Shown one piece after another: positions 33,967-42,092 of a stretch of 64,000 bases of DNA (positions within the stretch are counted from its first letter, which is position 1; every line of letters starts with the position of its first letter). The notes below the pieces were generated by a model. The model made no database searches. It was not told the DNA's origin and saw nothing but the letters and a program-made list of their open reading frames with translations. Source of the stretch: UBA1268 sp002694955 (lineage in GTDB: Bacteria; Planctomycetota; Planctomycetia; Pirellulales; UBA1268); the NCBI GenBank assembly GCA_028066355.1, contig JALCBP010000001.1, positions 124,001-188,000 of the forward strand. The letters run 5' to 3'. The position numbers and the translations under genes were made by a program.

Positions 33967-35412
33967 CTACCAACTCGCTTCCAGCCCCAGCCCACCTTGA
34001 TTACCAACTGGGACCGGCACAACTCGCACATGGAAGCCTGCGAAATGATGCTCTGTTCGGCTGACTGCCAATGAACTCGCCCAGGCAAGATACCAACCAA
34101 GAAATGCCTGAGAAGAGTAGTGCGCATCATCATTTATTCTTGAAAAACCAACAAATGTAGAGCAGACATAAAGTGTTCCTTTGGCAAGTGGATGCTCGAC
34201 CATATCAGCCGCGGCAAGAAACGGAATCGCCCCCATAAACGAGTGGCCACTTACCCCATTATTATCCTGAAAAAACTTCCAGTCGCTCCCAGAAGGTGAC
34301 TCTGTATTGACAGATCCATTATTACTTGGACGGGAAGCACCTGTCGCCAATTGAAGAACGTAAACCGGTGGCCCTCCAACCAAGAACATCCGGAGGCTCC
34401 GATCGCCCCACCCTCCCAAGGCATCTCCTACCGGCATCCCTTCAAGTGCGACACCTGCCACCGCGGCTATCCCTGCAGCTGGCAATAGGTAAATACCATC
34501 GCCTATGTCTTTCGTCGCCGAGAAAAAATCCCCTGTCTGGGAACCGGTAATTCCCGCCTGCCAAGCATTTTGCATAGTTGTATCAAAGCCAGTATTTGCC
34601 ATCAGAGCACCCGCACCGAAAGCAGCCGTAACACACGTAAGATTTTCACAGGAATAGAAATTTCTGTAATCCTCCAAAATCTTGTGACCTGCACGAGATA
34701 GACGCGGGAACTTGCTCCCAGCCCATGGCTGCTTTTGCACACTCTGCGAAGAGATAATTTCTGGTGGCATGGGAAGAGAATAAACGGGCTCACTTTCGAG
34801 ATCCATTCTTTGCGCGAGATCGGTGGTCGCATCAACTGATTGCTGTCCCCGCAATTCAGTTTCCCAACCGCCGGTAAGCACAACTCGTTCCGACAGAGGG
34901 TTGGCATCATTCAGCGCTAATGGTTGTGTCTCCACTACCGCATCGACCCACGCACCATTTGCAGCAGGTAGAACCTGCACAACCACTCGTTGACGTTGCT
35001 GAGGCCAGTGCGGCCACGAAGTGCTCAAGCCACCTGTGGAATCACTCTGCCCGTTTAATGACTGTGGCAGCTGTACCCACGCTGACTCAATCCTGCCAGC
35101 TCGGGGGGGTACTGATTCAAAGTCTGGTGGAACAGTCTTGATGACAGGCCAATCAGTTGCGACCGTCTTGATTGTTTTCTCCCATATGGCATGCCCATCT
35201 TCAGCAGCCAAAAACATTCCATCTGATGCAACGGGCAAAGAACCGTGAACAGATACTCCTGAAGAGGAATCGGCAAGTACTGAAGGCCTGTCTTCCGCAG
35301 ATGACTCAATGGGCAATTGAACCCAGAGCAAGATAAAAAAATGAAGAAGACACCATTGCCAAGACAGCAATGGGCCAGAACGCGAACAGAAAAAACATAA
35401 AAAGTTTATCAT
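33967..35412 (-). CDS. Exported PAP2-like phosphatase-fold protein with altered active site
   Basis: About 481 residues from the ATG at 35412, the start that gives an N-terminal export helix. No good ribosome-binding site precedes it, and a TTG-started frame reaches 35544. The C-terminal 220 residues look like a PAP2 domain: GASRPSNNG, then GVSGHSFMGAIPFLA, then GFSRINDDAHYSSQAFLGW. In active enzymes the motifs are Kx6RP, PSGH and SRx5Hx3D. Here the Lys and the final Asp are both Gln, while Arg, Ser-Gly-His and the nucleophilic His remain. The N-terminal half is Ser/Gln-rich and unassigned. Activity is doubtful. Confidence 0.7.
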   Translation of the reverse strand: MINFLCFFCSRSGPLLSWQWCLLHFFILLWVQLPIESSAEDRPSVLADSSSGVSVHGSLPVASDGMFLAAEDGHAIWEKTIKTVATDWPVIKTVPPDFESVPPRAGRIESAWVQLPQSLNGQSDSTGGLSTSWPHWPQQRQRVVVQVLPAANGAWVDAVVETQPLALNDANPLSERVVLTGGWETELRGQQSVDATTDLAQRMDLESEPVYSLPMPPEIISSQSVQKQPWAGSKFPRLSRAGHKILEDYRNFYSCENLTCVTAAFGAGALMANTGFDTTMQNAWQAGITGSQTGDFFSATKDIGDGIYLLPAAGIAAVAGVALEGMPVGDALGGWGDRSLRMFLVGGPPVYVLQLATGASRPSNNGSVNTESPSGSDWKFFQDNNGVSGHSFMGAIPFLAAADMVEHPLAKGTLYVCSTFVGFSRINDDAHYSSQAFLGWYLAWASSLAVSRTEHHFAGFHVRVVPVPVGNQGGLGLEASW

Positions 35413-35591
35413 TTGGTAGGGTAGGACTTTCGCAACGACGCGAGGGCCAATCAAGACAGATTTCCCCGACAACCTGCCTTTCGTGCCCCAACTAAGGCTC
35501 TCCTTCCTGCCCCGCTTTCCCCAGACAACTTCTTTTGCGTCCAAATGCTATTCTGCTGACTGGAATTTTTATTTTTACCTAGGGAGGCCTA

Positions 35592-37484
35592 GTGAAAACA
35601 CCAAGAAAGGCAAACGAGCAGACACCTACTTCTCATACTCTTCACCAACAGGCTCAAGCCGATTCAAAAATACACCAGACACTTCTTCGCTGGTGGGGAT
35701 ACGACACGTTTCGGCCACTACAAATTGAAGCAATTTCCGCCGCCATTTATGGCAGAGACTCTGTTGTCGTACTTCCAACAGGTGGCGGCAAGAGCCTCTG
35801 CTATCAGCTACCACCTTTGCTGAGCCAGACGACCGATATTGTTGTCTCACCGCTGGTATCACTTATGAAGGACCAAGTGGACGCACTCGATTCTATCGGC
35901 TACCCAGCAGCAACGATTCATGGCGGGCTCTCCCCAGAAGACCGACGAAAGACTTACCAGAAACTTCAGAACGGGAACCTTCGTTTACTATTTGTTGCCC
36001 CAGAACGGCTTTTTAATTCAAATCTTGTGGACACACTTTCACAGTTGCCGATTCAGCGATTTGCTATCGACGAAGCACATTGCATCAGCCAATGGGGCCA
36101 CGACTTCCGTCCCGAGTACCGACAACTTTCAGCTTTGCGAGAACTCTTCCCTCAGGCGAGTTTCCATGCCTACACCGCCACCGCCACACCTCATGTTAGA
36201 AAAGATATTGCAGAGCAACTGCATCTCAAAAAACCAGAGGTTCTTGTTGGCACGTTCGACCGACCGAACCTTACATACCGTGTCATTCAACGTACTGACA
36301 AGACAGCACAAATACTTGAAATCCTTGGAAGGCACCGCAAAGAAGCATCGATCATCTACTGCAATTCACGCCGCGAAACAGAGAGGCTAGCAAAATCTCT
36401 CACCACATCCGGACTTCTTGCGCATCCATACCATGCAGGGCTCGATGCTAAAAAAAGGCACAGAACTCAAGAAGCTTTTGCAAAAGAAACTCTTGATATT
36501 GTCATTGCCACTGTTGCATTTGGCATGGGTATAGATCGATCGAATGTAAGACTCGTCCTACATACCGGACTTCCAAAAAGCCTCGAAGCCTACCAGCAAG
36601 AAACAGGCCGAGCCGGACGTGACGGTCTTGCTGCAGAATGTGTGCTGCTCTATTCACCGGCTGATGTATTCAGTTGGGAGGCATTGATTCGGCGGGGAGC
36701 GGAATCGTCTGAGTTGACTGAGAATGAAGCACAAAAACTTATCAGTTCACAGATAGTACATCTGCAACGCATGCGGCAGTATGCCCAAGCAGCACGCTGC
36801 CGACATGCTTTTTTATCAGAGCATTTTGGGCAATCATACGAACTCTCTAATTGCAAGAACTGTGACATCTGCCTCGAGGAGACAACCAACCTGGCTGACA
36901 GCACCACTGTGGCTCAGAAAATCCTCTCGTGCGTCGCTCGAATTAAACAACGGTTCGGCGTCCGTCACCTTTGCGAGGTACTTCGGGGAGCGCAAACAGA
37001 CGCCGTACAACGAAACAGACACCACAACTTGTCAACATATGGGCTACTAAAAAACTTCGACCAGCGTACGTGTGAAAATCTTGTGCATCAACTACTTGAC
37101 CAGGACTATCTATCAAGAAGTGAAAGCGACCGACCGGTTGTCATGCTGAACCAAAAATCTTGGGAAATCCTTCGGGGACAACGGGAAGTTACACTTCTTG
37201 AGCCACGATTAGGAAAAGCAGTGCGATCTCGAAAAGAGTCTGATGATTGGATTGGAGTGGACCGACAGCTCTTTGAGCATCTTAGAATTTGGCGCAGGAA
37301 AATAGCTACAGAACGAGGGAAACCTGCATGGACAATCCTCGATGATCGAGCCTTGCGTTCTATTGCCCGCGAAAAGCCAGACACCCTAACTGCACTCCTG
37401 CAATGTAAGGGCATTGGTGAAAAACGGTTAGCTGATCATGGGGCAGCAATTCTTAAAATTTTAAAAAATGTGAACATGAATTAG
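35592..37484 (+). CDS. recQ: ATP-dependent DNA helicase RecQ
   Basis: 630 residues from GTG at 35592 with AGGGAGG upstream. A 3'-5' DNA helicase for recombination and repair. Helicase motifs: LPTGGGKSLCYQLP (I), AIDEAHCISQWGHDFRPEY (II with the RecQ aromatic loop), SIIYCNSRRETERLAK, and QETGRAGRDGLAAECVLLYS (VI). Zinc-binding Cys follow (RCRHAFLSEHF, then CKNCDIC), then a winged-helix RQC domain and a C-terminal HRDC domain (HLRIWRRKIATERGKPAW to LLQCKGIGEKRLADHG). All parts are present, as in the E. coli enzyme. Convergent with the LivG-like gene. Confidence 0.96.
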   Translation: MKTPRKANEQTPTSHTLHQQAQADSKIHQTLLRWWGYDTFRPLQIEAISAAIYGRDSVVVLPTGGGKSLCYQLPPLLSQTTDIVVSPLVSLMKDQVDALDSIGYPAATIHGGLSPEDRRKTYQKLQNGNLRLLFVAPERLFNSNLVDTLSQLPIQRFAIDEAHCISQWGHDFRPEYRQLSALRELFPQASFHAYTATATPHVRKDIAEQLHLKKPEVLVGTFDRPNLTYRVIQRTDKTAQILEILGRHRKEASIIYCNSRRETERLAKSLTTSGLLAHPYHAGLDAKKRHRTQEAFAKETLDIVIATVAFGMGIDRSNVRLVLHTGLPKSLEAYQQETGRAGRDGLAAECVLLYSPADVFSWEALIRRGAESSELTENEAQKLISSQIVHLQRMRQYAQAARCRHAFLSEHFGQSYELSNCKNCDICLEETTNLADSTTVAQKILSCVARIKQRFGVRHLCEVLRGAQTDAVQRNRHHNLSTYGLLKNFDQRTCENLVHQLLDQDYLSRSESDRPVVMLNQKSWEILRGQREVTLLEPRLGKAVRSRKESDDWIGVDRQLFEHLRIWRRKIATERGKPAWTILDDRALRSIAREKPDTLTALLQCKGIGEKRLADHGAAILKILKNVNMN

Positions 37485-37511
37485 CATGAGTTGTTACACA
37501 GACAGCTAACG

Positions 37512-38750
37512 CTACGAAAGATGGACTACACGATCACAGATCAGCGTGAATGGGTCACTTCCCACAGAGGTCACAACAAGCGTCAATGTTCCTCCGCAGA
37601 CTTCCTTAAGAAGGTTTGCCAAAGCGAGCTGTTCCTGACTGCTCATGCCGTAAGCTGGTTCGTCAACAAGAAGAAGTCGAGGGTCTGTCGCCAAGCCACG
37701 AGCAATTTCCAAACAACGTTGCTCATAACGTGTCAGGCCTGAAGCAAACAAGAACGATTGATCGACCAGGCCCACAGAACGAATGAGCTCTTCTGTCCGC
37801 TCAATGCACTTTGCTTTATCTAAAAATGGCCACCATGATGACGATCTCCGATAAATACTCTGCTCTACTGAAACGAGGATATTCTCAAAGACTGTCATCG
37901 CTGGAAAGTTTCTTGGAGATCGAAATGTACGAGCCACTCCAACCCGAGCAGCAACTTCTGGTGAACGCCTTCCCCGCTGCCAAATAGCGAGCGACATTCC
38001 AACTCCAAGAAGGAGCCCACAAATAAAAGCAGACCAACCACGAAAACGAATTCGACGCTTCCCTGCTGCCAACCGGTCAAGAGTAGCTTCGTCTAACAGC
38101 AACTCCCGTTGTGGCTCATTTGCATCGCCCACTAAATCAGTTATGTCTGGTATCACACCTGGACCAGTTCGCCGAGCAGTCACCGCTGCTTGCATTTGAT
38201 GCTGCAATTCCCGGGCTTCAGAAAGATCACGCCGTACGGCGAGAACTTCACGTCCGTCTGCAGTAACTATTCGCCAAGTACCGGCCAGCCGATCGACAGC
38301 CAATTCCGCACGGAAATAACTGCGCAGTCTTTTTCCAAACGTTGCTGGGGTAAATGGTTCATCGACTACAAGACCTCTCTTTACAACAGCCAACCACAAT
38401 CGGTCGATATCGACCGCCGCTGCCGCGCACAACAAACCAACGAGCATGCCTGTAAACAGTACACCCCAGAATGTTTTCGCCGAAAATGCTTGCTTCAATC
38501 GACGCCCATCCAACCGAACTGAACCAGAAAACGCCGGCCGCAGACCGCTGATAGCATCGAGTAAAGCAACTTTCGACCCTCTTCCTGAATCTATAATGGC
38601 AACACTACTACCTGATGCCACATCAATTTCCAATTCCTCGATGAGTGGCATCCCACCTGATTGGACGGTAAGCCGATCAATACTCAGAAGTGGAATATCT
38701 GCTGGAAGAACTGGGCTGTCACTCGCTTTCTTATTCTCTTCACGGGTCAT
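37512..38750 (-). CDS. LivG-like ABC ATPase domain split by a membrane insertion, catalytic motifs lost
   Basis: 412 residues from the ATG at 38750, overlapping the livM stop by four bases. Residues 21-84 and 263-412 follow LivG, the ATPase of branched-chain amino acid importers (VGVARTFRSPRNFPAMTVFEN, then LEIARGLATDPRLLLVDEPAYGM in two parts). Between them lie about 178 extra residues with two hydrophobic helices. Walker A reads IDSGRGSKVALL, without a Lys in the right place. The Q-loop Gln is Arg, the LSGGQ-type signature is LTRYEQ, and the H-loop His is gone. Walker B (LLLVDEP) is intact. It looks like a pseudo-ATPase that may scaffold the importer. No livF is nearby. The frame is open throughout, so it is not a decayed gene by frameshift. 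Confidence 0.8.
   Translation of the reverse strand: MTREENKKASDSPVLPADIPLLSIDRLTVQSGGMPLIEELEIDVASGSSVAIIDSGRGSKVALLDAISGLRPAFSGSVRLDGRRLKQAFSAKTFWGVLFTGMLVGLLCAAAAVDIDRLWLAVVKRGLVVDEPFTPATFGKRLRSYFRAELAVDRLAGTWRIVTADGREVLAVRRDLSEARELQHQMQAAVTARRTGPGVIPDITDLVGDANEPQRELLLDEATLDRLAAGKRRIRFRGWSAFICGLLLGVGMSLAIWQRGRRSPEVAARVGVARTFRSPRNFPAMTVFENILVSVEQSIYRRSSSWWPFLDKAKCIERTEELIRSVGLVDQSFLFASGLTRYEQRCLEIARGLATDPRLLLVDEPAYGMSSQEQLALANLLKEVCGGTLTLVVTSVGSDPFTLICDRVVHLS
37965..38498 (-). other. Transmembrane insertion inside the LivG-like gene
   Basis: Codons 85-262. The first helix is at about residues 94-113 (FWGVLFTGMLVGLLCAAAA) and the second at about 238-257 (RGWSAFICGLLLGVGMSLAI). Between them lie about 120 hydrophilic residues, rich in Arg, Asp and Glu, likely on the far side of the membrane. 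The insertion sits between the Walker A half and the Q-loop. No known domain recognised in it. Confidence 0.65.
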
Positions 38751-39829
38751 TGCTGTGACTCCTGAAATTCAGCAGCGAAACGTTGTGATGGAATGAGTCC
38801 TACAGGACGAAAGCGCATCACAACGATCAATGCAATGCCTACAAGAGCCAACCGCCAACTTCCAAGCGTAAAAAGACTCACATCAACTACTTGACCCTGA
38901 ATACGCTGCATCCAGAAATCAATCCACGGAATGACAACAATGTCAAAACCAAACAAGATGGTGACCCCAATAAGTGTTCCGGGAATACTGCCCAGGCCAC
39001 CTATTATTACAGCGCAAAGAATTGCGACAGAGCGATGAAAACCAAATGCATTTGGATCACCGGTGCTACCAATACTTGCGACAGACAGGCAGCCCGCGAG
39101 TCCGGCTATTGCTGCAGATATTGTGAAAGCCGAAAGCCGTACTTTCGTTGCAGAAATTCCTATTGTTGCAGCGGCAAGTGGCTCCTCACGAACAGCAATC
39201 CAGGCTCGGCCCAGTGGTGATTTTTCAAGACCCCGTACAAGTAGCATCACAACAAAAAGAACAAAAAGAGATAGATAGTAGAACCATCGTGAATCAACAA
39301 CGAACTCTCTACCTAGATCTGTCCCCGCAACAAATATGCCTGATCCTGGAGGTGGAATCGGACCAAGCCCCTGTATCCCACCTGTTACATTTTCTAGATT
39401 CAGAAAAAAAACACGAACGACTTCCCCAAAACCAAGGGTAACGATAGCGAGGTACTCACCTCGAAGACGTAATGTTGGAGATCCGAGTAATGTTCCAACT
39501 ACGGCGGTCACACCAACGCTGACGAAAACCGCTGGAAGAAAACCTACCTCCAAAGGATTCATCGGGACGGTCAGTATTGCAAGAAAGAGCCCCCCCAATC
39601 CAAAAAATGATGCAATTCCGAGGTGGAGTAATCCCGTGAAACCAACCATAACATTGAGACCGAGAGCCGCAATGCAAATTATTAAGACCGATGTCATCTG
39701 TCCACCGAACCCGCCGGCAAATGTCGGAATAAACCAGGGCGCGAGGGCGAGGACGACAAAAACTGGTGTTTCCCAATTTTTCTTGGACCAACAAAAAAGA
39801 TTGAACAGGGAGACGCCTTGGATTTTCAT
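38747..39829 (-). CDS. LivM-type ABC permease
   Basis: 360 residues from the ATG at 39829 (MKIQGVSLFNLFCWSKKNWE). It has GGAGG six bases upstream and overlaps the LivH-like stop as ATGA; a longer frame to 40249 is a shadow of the LivH-like gene. About ten membrane helices. Family motifs: ALGLNVMVGFTGLLHLGIAS, LRLRGEYLAIVTLGFGEVVR, and the ATPase-docking loop KSPLGRAWIAVREEPLAAAT. It pairs with the LivH-like subunit in a branched-chain amino acid or urea type importer. Confidence 0.93.
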   Translation of the reverse strand: MKIQGVSLFNLFCWSKKNWETPVFVVLALAPWFIPTFAGGFGGQMTSVLIICIAALGLNVMVGFTGLLHLGIASFFGLGGLFLAILTVPMNPLEVGFLPAVFVSVGVTAVVGTLLGSPTLRLRGEYLAIVTLGFGEVVRVFFLNLENVTGGIQGLGPIPPPGSGIFVAGTDLGREFVVDSRWFYYLSLFVLFVVMLLVRGLEKSPLGRAWIAVREEPLAAATIGISATKVRLSAFTISAAIAGLAGCLSVASIGSTGDPNAFGFHRSVAILCAVIIGGLGSIPGTLIGVTILFGFDIVVIPWIDFWMQRIQGQVVDVSLFTLGSWRLALVGIALIVVMRFRPVGLIPSQRFAAEFQESQQ

Positions 39830-40743
39830 CGTAGCCCTCCTCTTGTCTTTGATTTTCCAAAAATACCTTGCGGGCGAAAGGCAAGAAAGACAATGAGCAC
39901 GAGAAATACTGATGCGATAGCCCAACGCGGACCAAGAACGGCTACCGAAATCGCACGGATTAATCCGATTACAAGTCCACCAACTATCGCACCAGGAACA
40001 CTTCCGATACCTCCAAGCACTGCTGCAGTAAGTGCATACAACCCCAGTTGATGCCCCATTTGATAGTTGATTGTCGTTGCATGAATACCAGCAGCAACAC
40101 TCGCAACACCACCGAGAAATCCGCTCAAAAAAAATGTAGCAACCATCAGCCTCCCCGCTTCCCCCGAACGAGATGTCACGCGGGTGACTGCAGCAATAGA
40201 ACGCAACGATCTTCCAAAACGAGTTTGACGAAGAAGAACATACAGACAAAGAACTGGTGGCACGACAATGATGAGAACCAGAAGATCTGCTAACGCAACA
40301 GGAAGTCCACCAAACGAATACATAGACTCAAGAAAAATCTCAGGAAATGCACGATCAGTCGGGCCGATCCAAATGAGCCCCACATTCATGAGCACAAACG
40401 AAACGCCAATTGTTGAGACAAGGGGTGATAACGGAGGAGCATTCCGCAAAGGACGATAGACAAACTGGTCAATACAAACATTCAGACAGCCACAAAAAAG
40501 TCCGCTACAAACAGCAGCCAGAACCGCTACAAGGCAACCCGTCAATGGATCAACAGGCAGGGGCACGAGGAATGACAATATTGCTAGTGACAGGCAGGCA
40601 CCAAGCATAACTACATCCCCATGGGCGAAGTGAATGAGCCCAACAGTTCCGTATACCAATGTATACCCGACAGCAATTAGCCCAAGAAATCCACCACTTG
40701 TGATTCCGATACCACATTGCTGAAGAAAGGATGCTACGTCCAC
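39826..40743 (-). CDS. LivH-type ABC permease
   Basis: 305 residues from GTG at 40743. About eight to nine membrane helices. Motifs: GLIAVGYTLVYGTVGLIHFA near the N-terminus, FVYRPLRNAPPLSPLVSTIG, the docking loop RQTRFGRSLRSIAA, and AAVLGGIGSVPGAIVGGLVI near the end. It follows the substrate-binding protein by 48 bases and is coupled to the LivM-like gene. The actual substrate is unknown. Confidence 0.93.
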   Translation of the reverse strand: MDVASFLQQCGIGITSGGFLGLIAVGYTLVYGTVGLIHFAHGDVVMLGACLSLAILSFLVPLPVDPLTGCLVAVLAAVCSGLFCGCLNVCIDQFVYRPLRNAPPLSPLVSTIGVSFVLMNVGLIWIGPTDRAFPEIFLESMYSFGGLPVALADLLVLIIVVPPVLCLYVLLRQTRFGRSLRSIAAVTRVTSRSGEAGRLMVATFFLSGFLGGVASVAAGIHATTINYQMGHQLGLYALTAAVLGGIGSVPGAIVGGLVIGLIRAISVAVLGPRWAIASVFLVLIVFLAFRPQGIFGKSKTRGGLR

Positions 40744-40791
40744 GCATCTGTCCCGACAAAGTAAACCTTCGATAAAGTCTGCACACTAGTC

Positions 40792-42057
40792 TTATCTACT
40801 GCCATCCTTTTTGCCTACGCCAGCAGTCGAGATAACTTCCTCGTGCACGAATTGACCATCCCGAACAACACTTACAGATACTTCCTGAAGTGTAGTATCC
40901 CCATTTGCATCAATCCGCCATTGCCCAAGCACACCATCGTCTACTTTGCTTGAAAACGCTGATTCCGTAATAGCTCGACGATCTTTTTTACCAACAGCAG
41001 TAATGGCTCGAATCACCAGCCTTGCTGCCTCATACCCGTGAATTGCGGCGTTGCTTGGACATGTTCCATATTTTTCCTTGTAGCGAAGAAATAACAATTT
41101 CTCGTTGCAATCTGCTGGTTGTGGTGACAGCCCAGCAGATGTGGCAAAACACCGCCCCTCAAGCGAAGCCGCGCCTGCCGCTTCGAGAAACGCTTCGGTA
41201 CGACACCCGTCGGAAACAAGAAGAATCGCCTCACTCTCAGCTGAAACAAGATCGCGTGCAAGTTGCCCACCTTTGGTTCGGGCACTGCCGCCAAAGTACA
41301 CAAGGTCCGGATCAGCACTCATAACGGAACCTACAAATGATTTGAACTCCGCTGCCTGTGGGTCAATCGAGACGTGATCAAGAACTACCATACCTTTCTC
41401 ACGACACCGATCAGCGAATAAAGATGCTACACCTCGCCCGTAAACACCAGCATCATCAATGACAAAAACACGACGCACCCCACGCTCGAATGCCCAATCT
41501 GCAGCAAGTGGGCCTTGAATATCATCAGCGGGAACAACTCGTATGTAGTTCAATCTGCCAGAAGGTCGGTAAACGTTCGGCTCTCCAGGCAGTCCTAGGC
41601 CTGGCTTGGTCAACCCAACGGCCGTGTTTGCTGGAGATACCATCAGCAAATCTGCATAATTAAGAATAGGCATTGAGACTCGGGCTGCTCCAGAGTTCAA
41701 GGTGCCAATGTATGCCATTACATCGGAATCCTGCACCGCCATACGAGCATTGGCGGCCTCTCCTTCACTTGTCCACCGACCAGACGCTGCTGCGCTGTTA
41801 TCAAGATCACGATACTCGAGGGTAAACCGCCCGACTTTCGCCTTCACCTCGTCAATTGCCAGCCTAATGCCCCGAACAACCTCCTCACTGACCTGCCTTG
41901 ACACACCGGTACGCGGCAGGCTCGAAACGAGACACACTCGATTAGTTTCCATTTTTTGGCAGCCGAAGCAAATCAGCCCAACACCCAAGTAAACCACAAG
42001 GTTCCATACCAACAAAAATGACGGTGGCTTTTGTGGACACCACCTCTCGTGTCTCAT
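40792..42057 (-). CDS. LivK-type ABC substrate-binding lipoprotein
   Basis: 421 residues. A signal sequence ends at LICFGCQKM; Cys near residue 33 can be lipidated. The periplasmic binding protein fold (type 1, Leu/Ile/Val family) is shown by VSSLPRTGVSRQVSEEVVRG, YIGTLNSGAARVSMPILN, MVSPANTAVGLT and FVIDDAGVYGRGVASLFAD. It lies 35 bases after rlmKL and leads the transporter genes. Sequence alone does not tell amino acid, urea or another ligand. Confidence 0.9.
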   Translation of the reverse strand: MRHERWCPQKPPSFLLVWNLVVYLGVGLICFGCQKMETNRVCLVSSLPRTGVSRQVSEEVVRGIRLAIDEVKAKVGRFTLEYRDLDNSAAASGRWTSEGEAANARMAVQDSDVMAYIGTLNSGAARVSMPILNYADLLMVSPANTAVGLTKPGLGLPGEPNVYRPSGRLNYIRVVPADDIQGPLAADWAFERGVRRVFVIDDAGVYGRGVASLFADRCREKGMVVLDHVSIDPQAAEFKSFVGSVMSADPDLVYFGGSARTKGGQLARDLVSAESEAILLVSDGCRTEAFLEAAGAASLEGRCFATSAGLSPQPADCNEKLLFLRYKEKYGTCPSNAAIHGYEAARLVIRAITAVGKKDRRAITESAFSSKVDDGVLGQWRIDANGDTTLQEVSVSVVRDGQFVHEEVISTAGVGKKDGSR

Positions 42058-42092
42058 GATTTAGCCTCCTTCATGTGGTCACCAAAAACTTT

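Noticed and set aside
37512..38750. The LivG-like gene as a decayed pseudogene
   Set aside because: The frame is open over 412 codons, starts with an ATGA overlap and keeps Walker B and the family fold pattern. The insertion looks organised (helix-loop-helix), not like random decay.
38747..40249. A 500-residue reading of livM with a Cys/Ser-rich head
   Set aside because: The extra 140 residues are an out-of-frame reading of the livH coding region. The ATG at 39829 has a strong ribosome-binding site and the livM family start.
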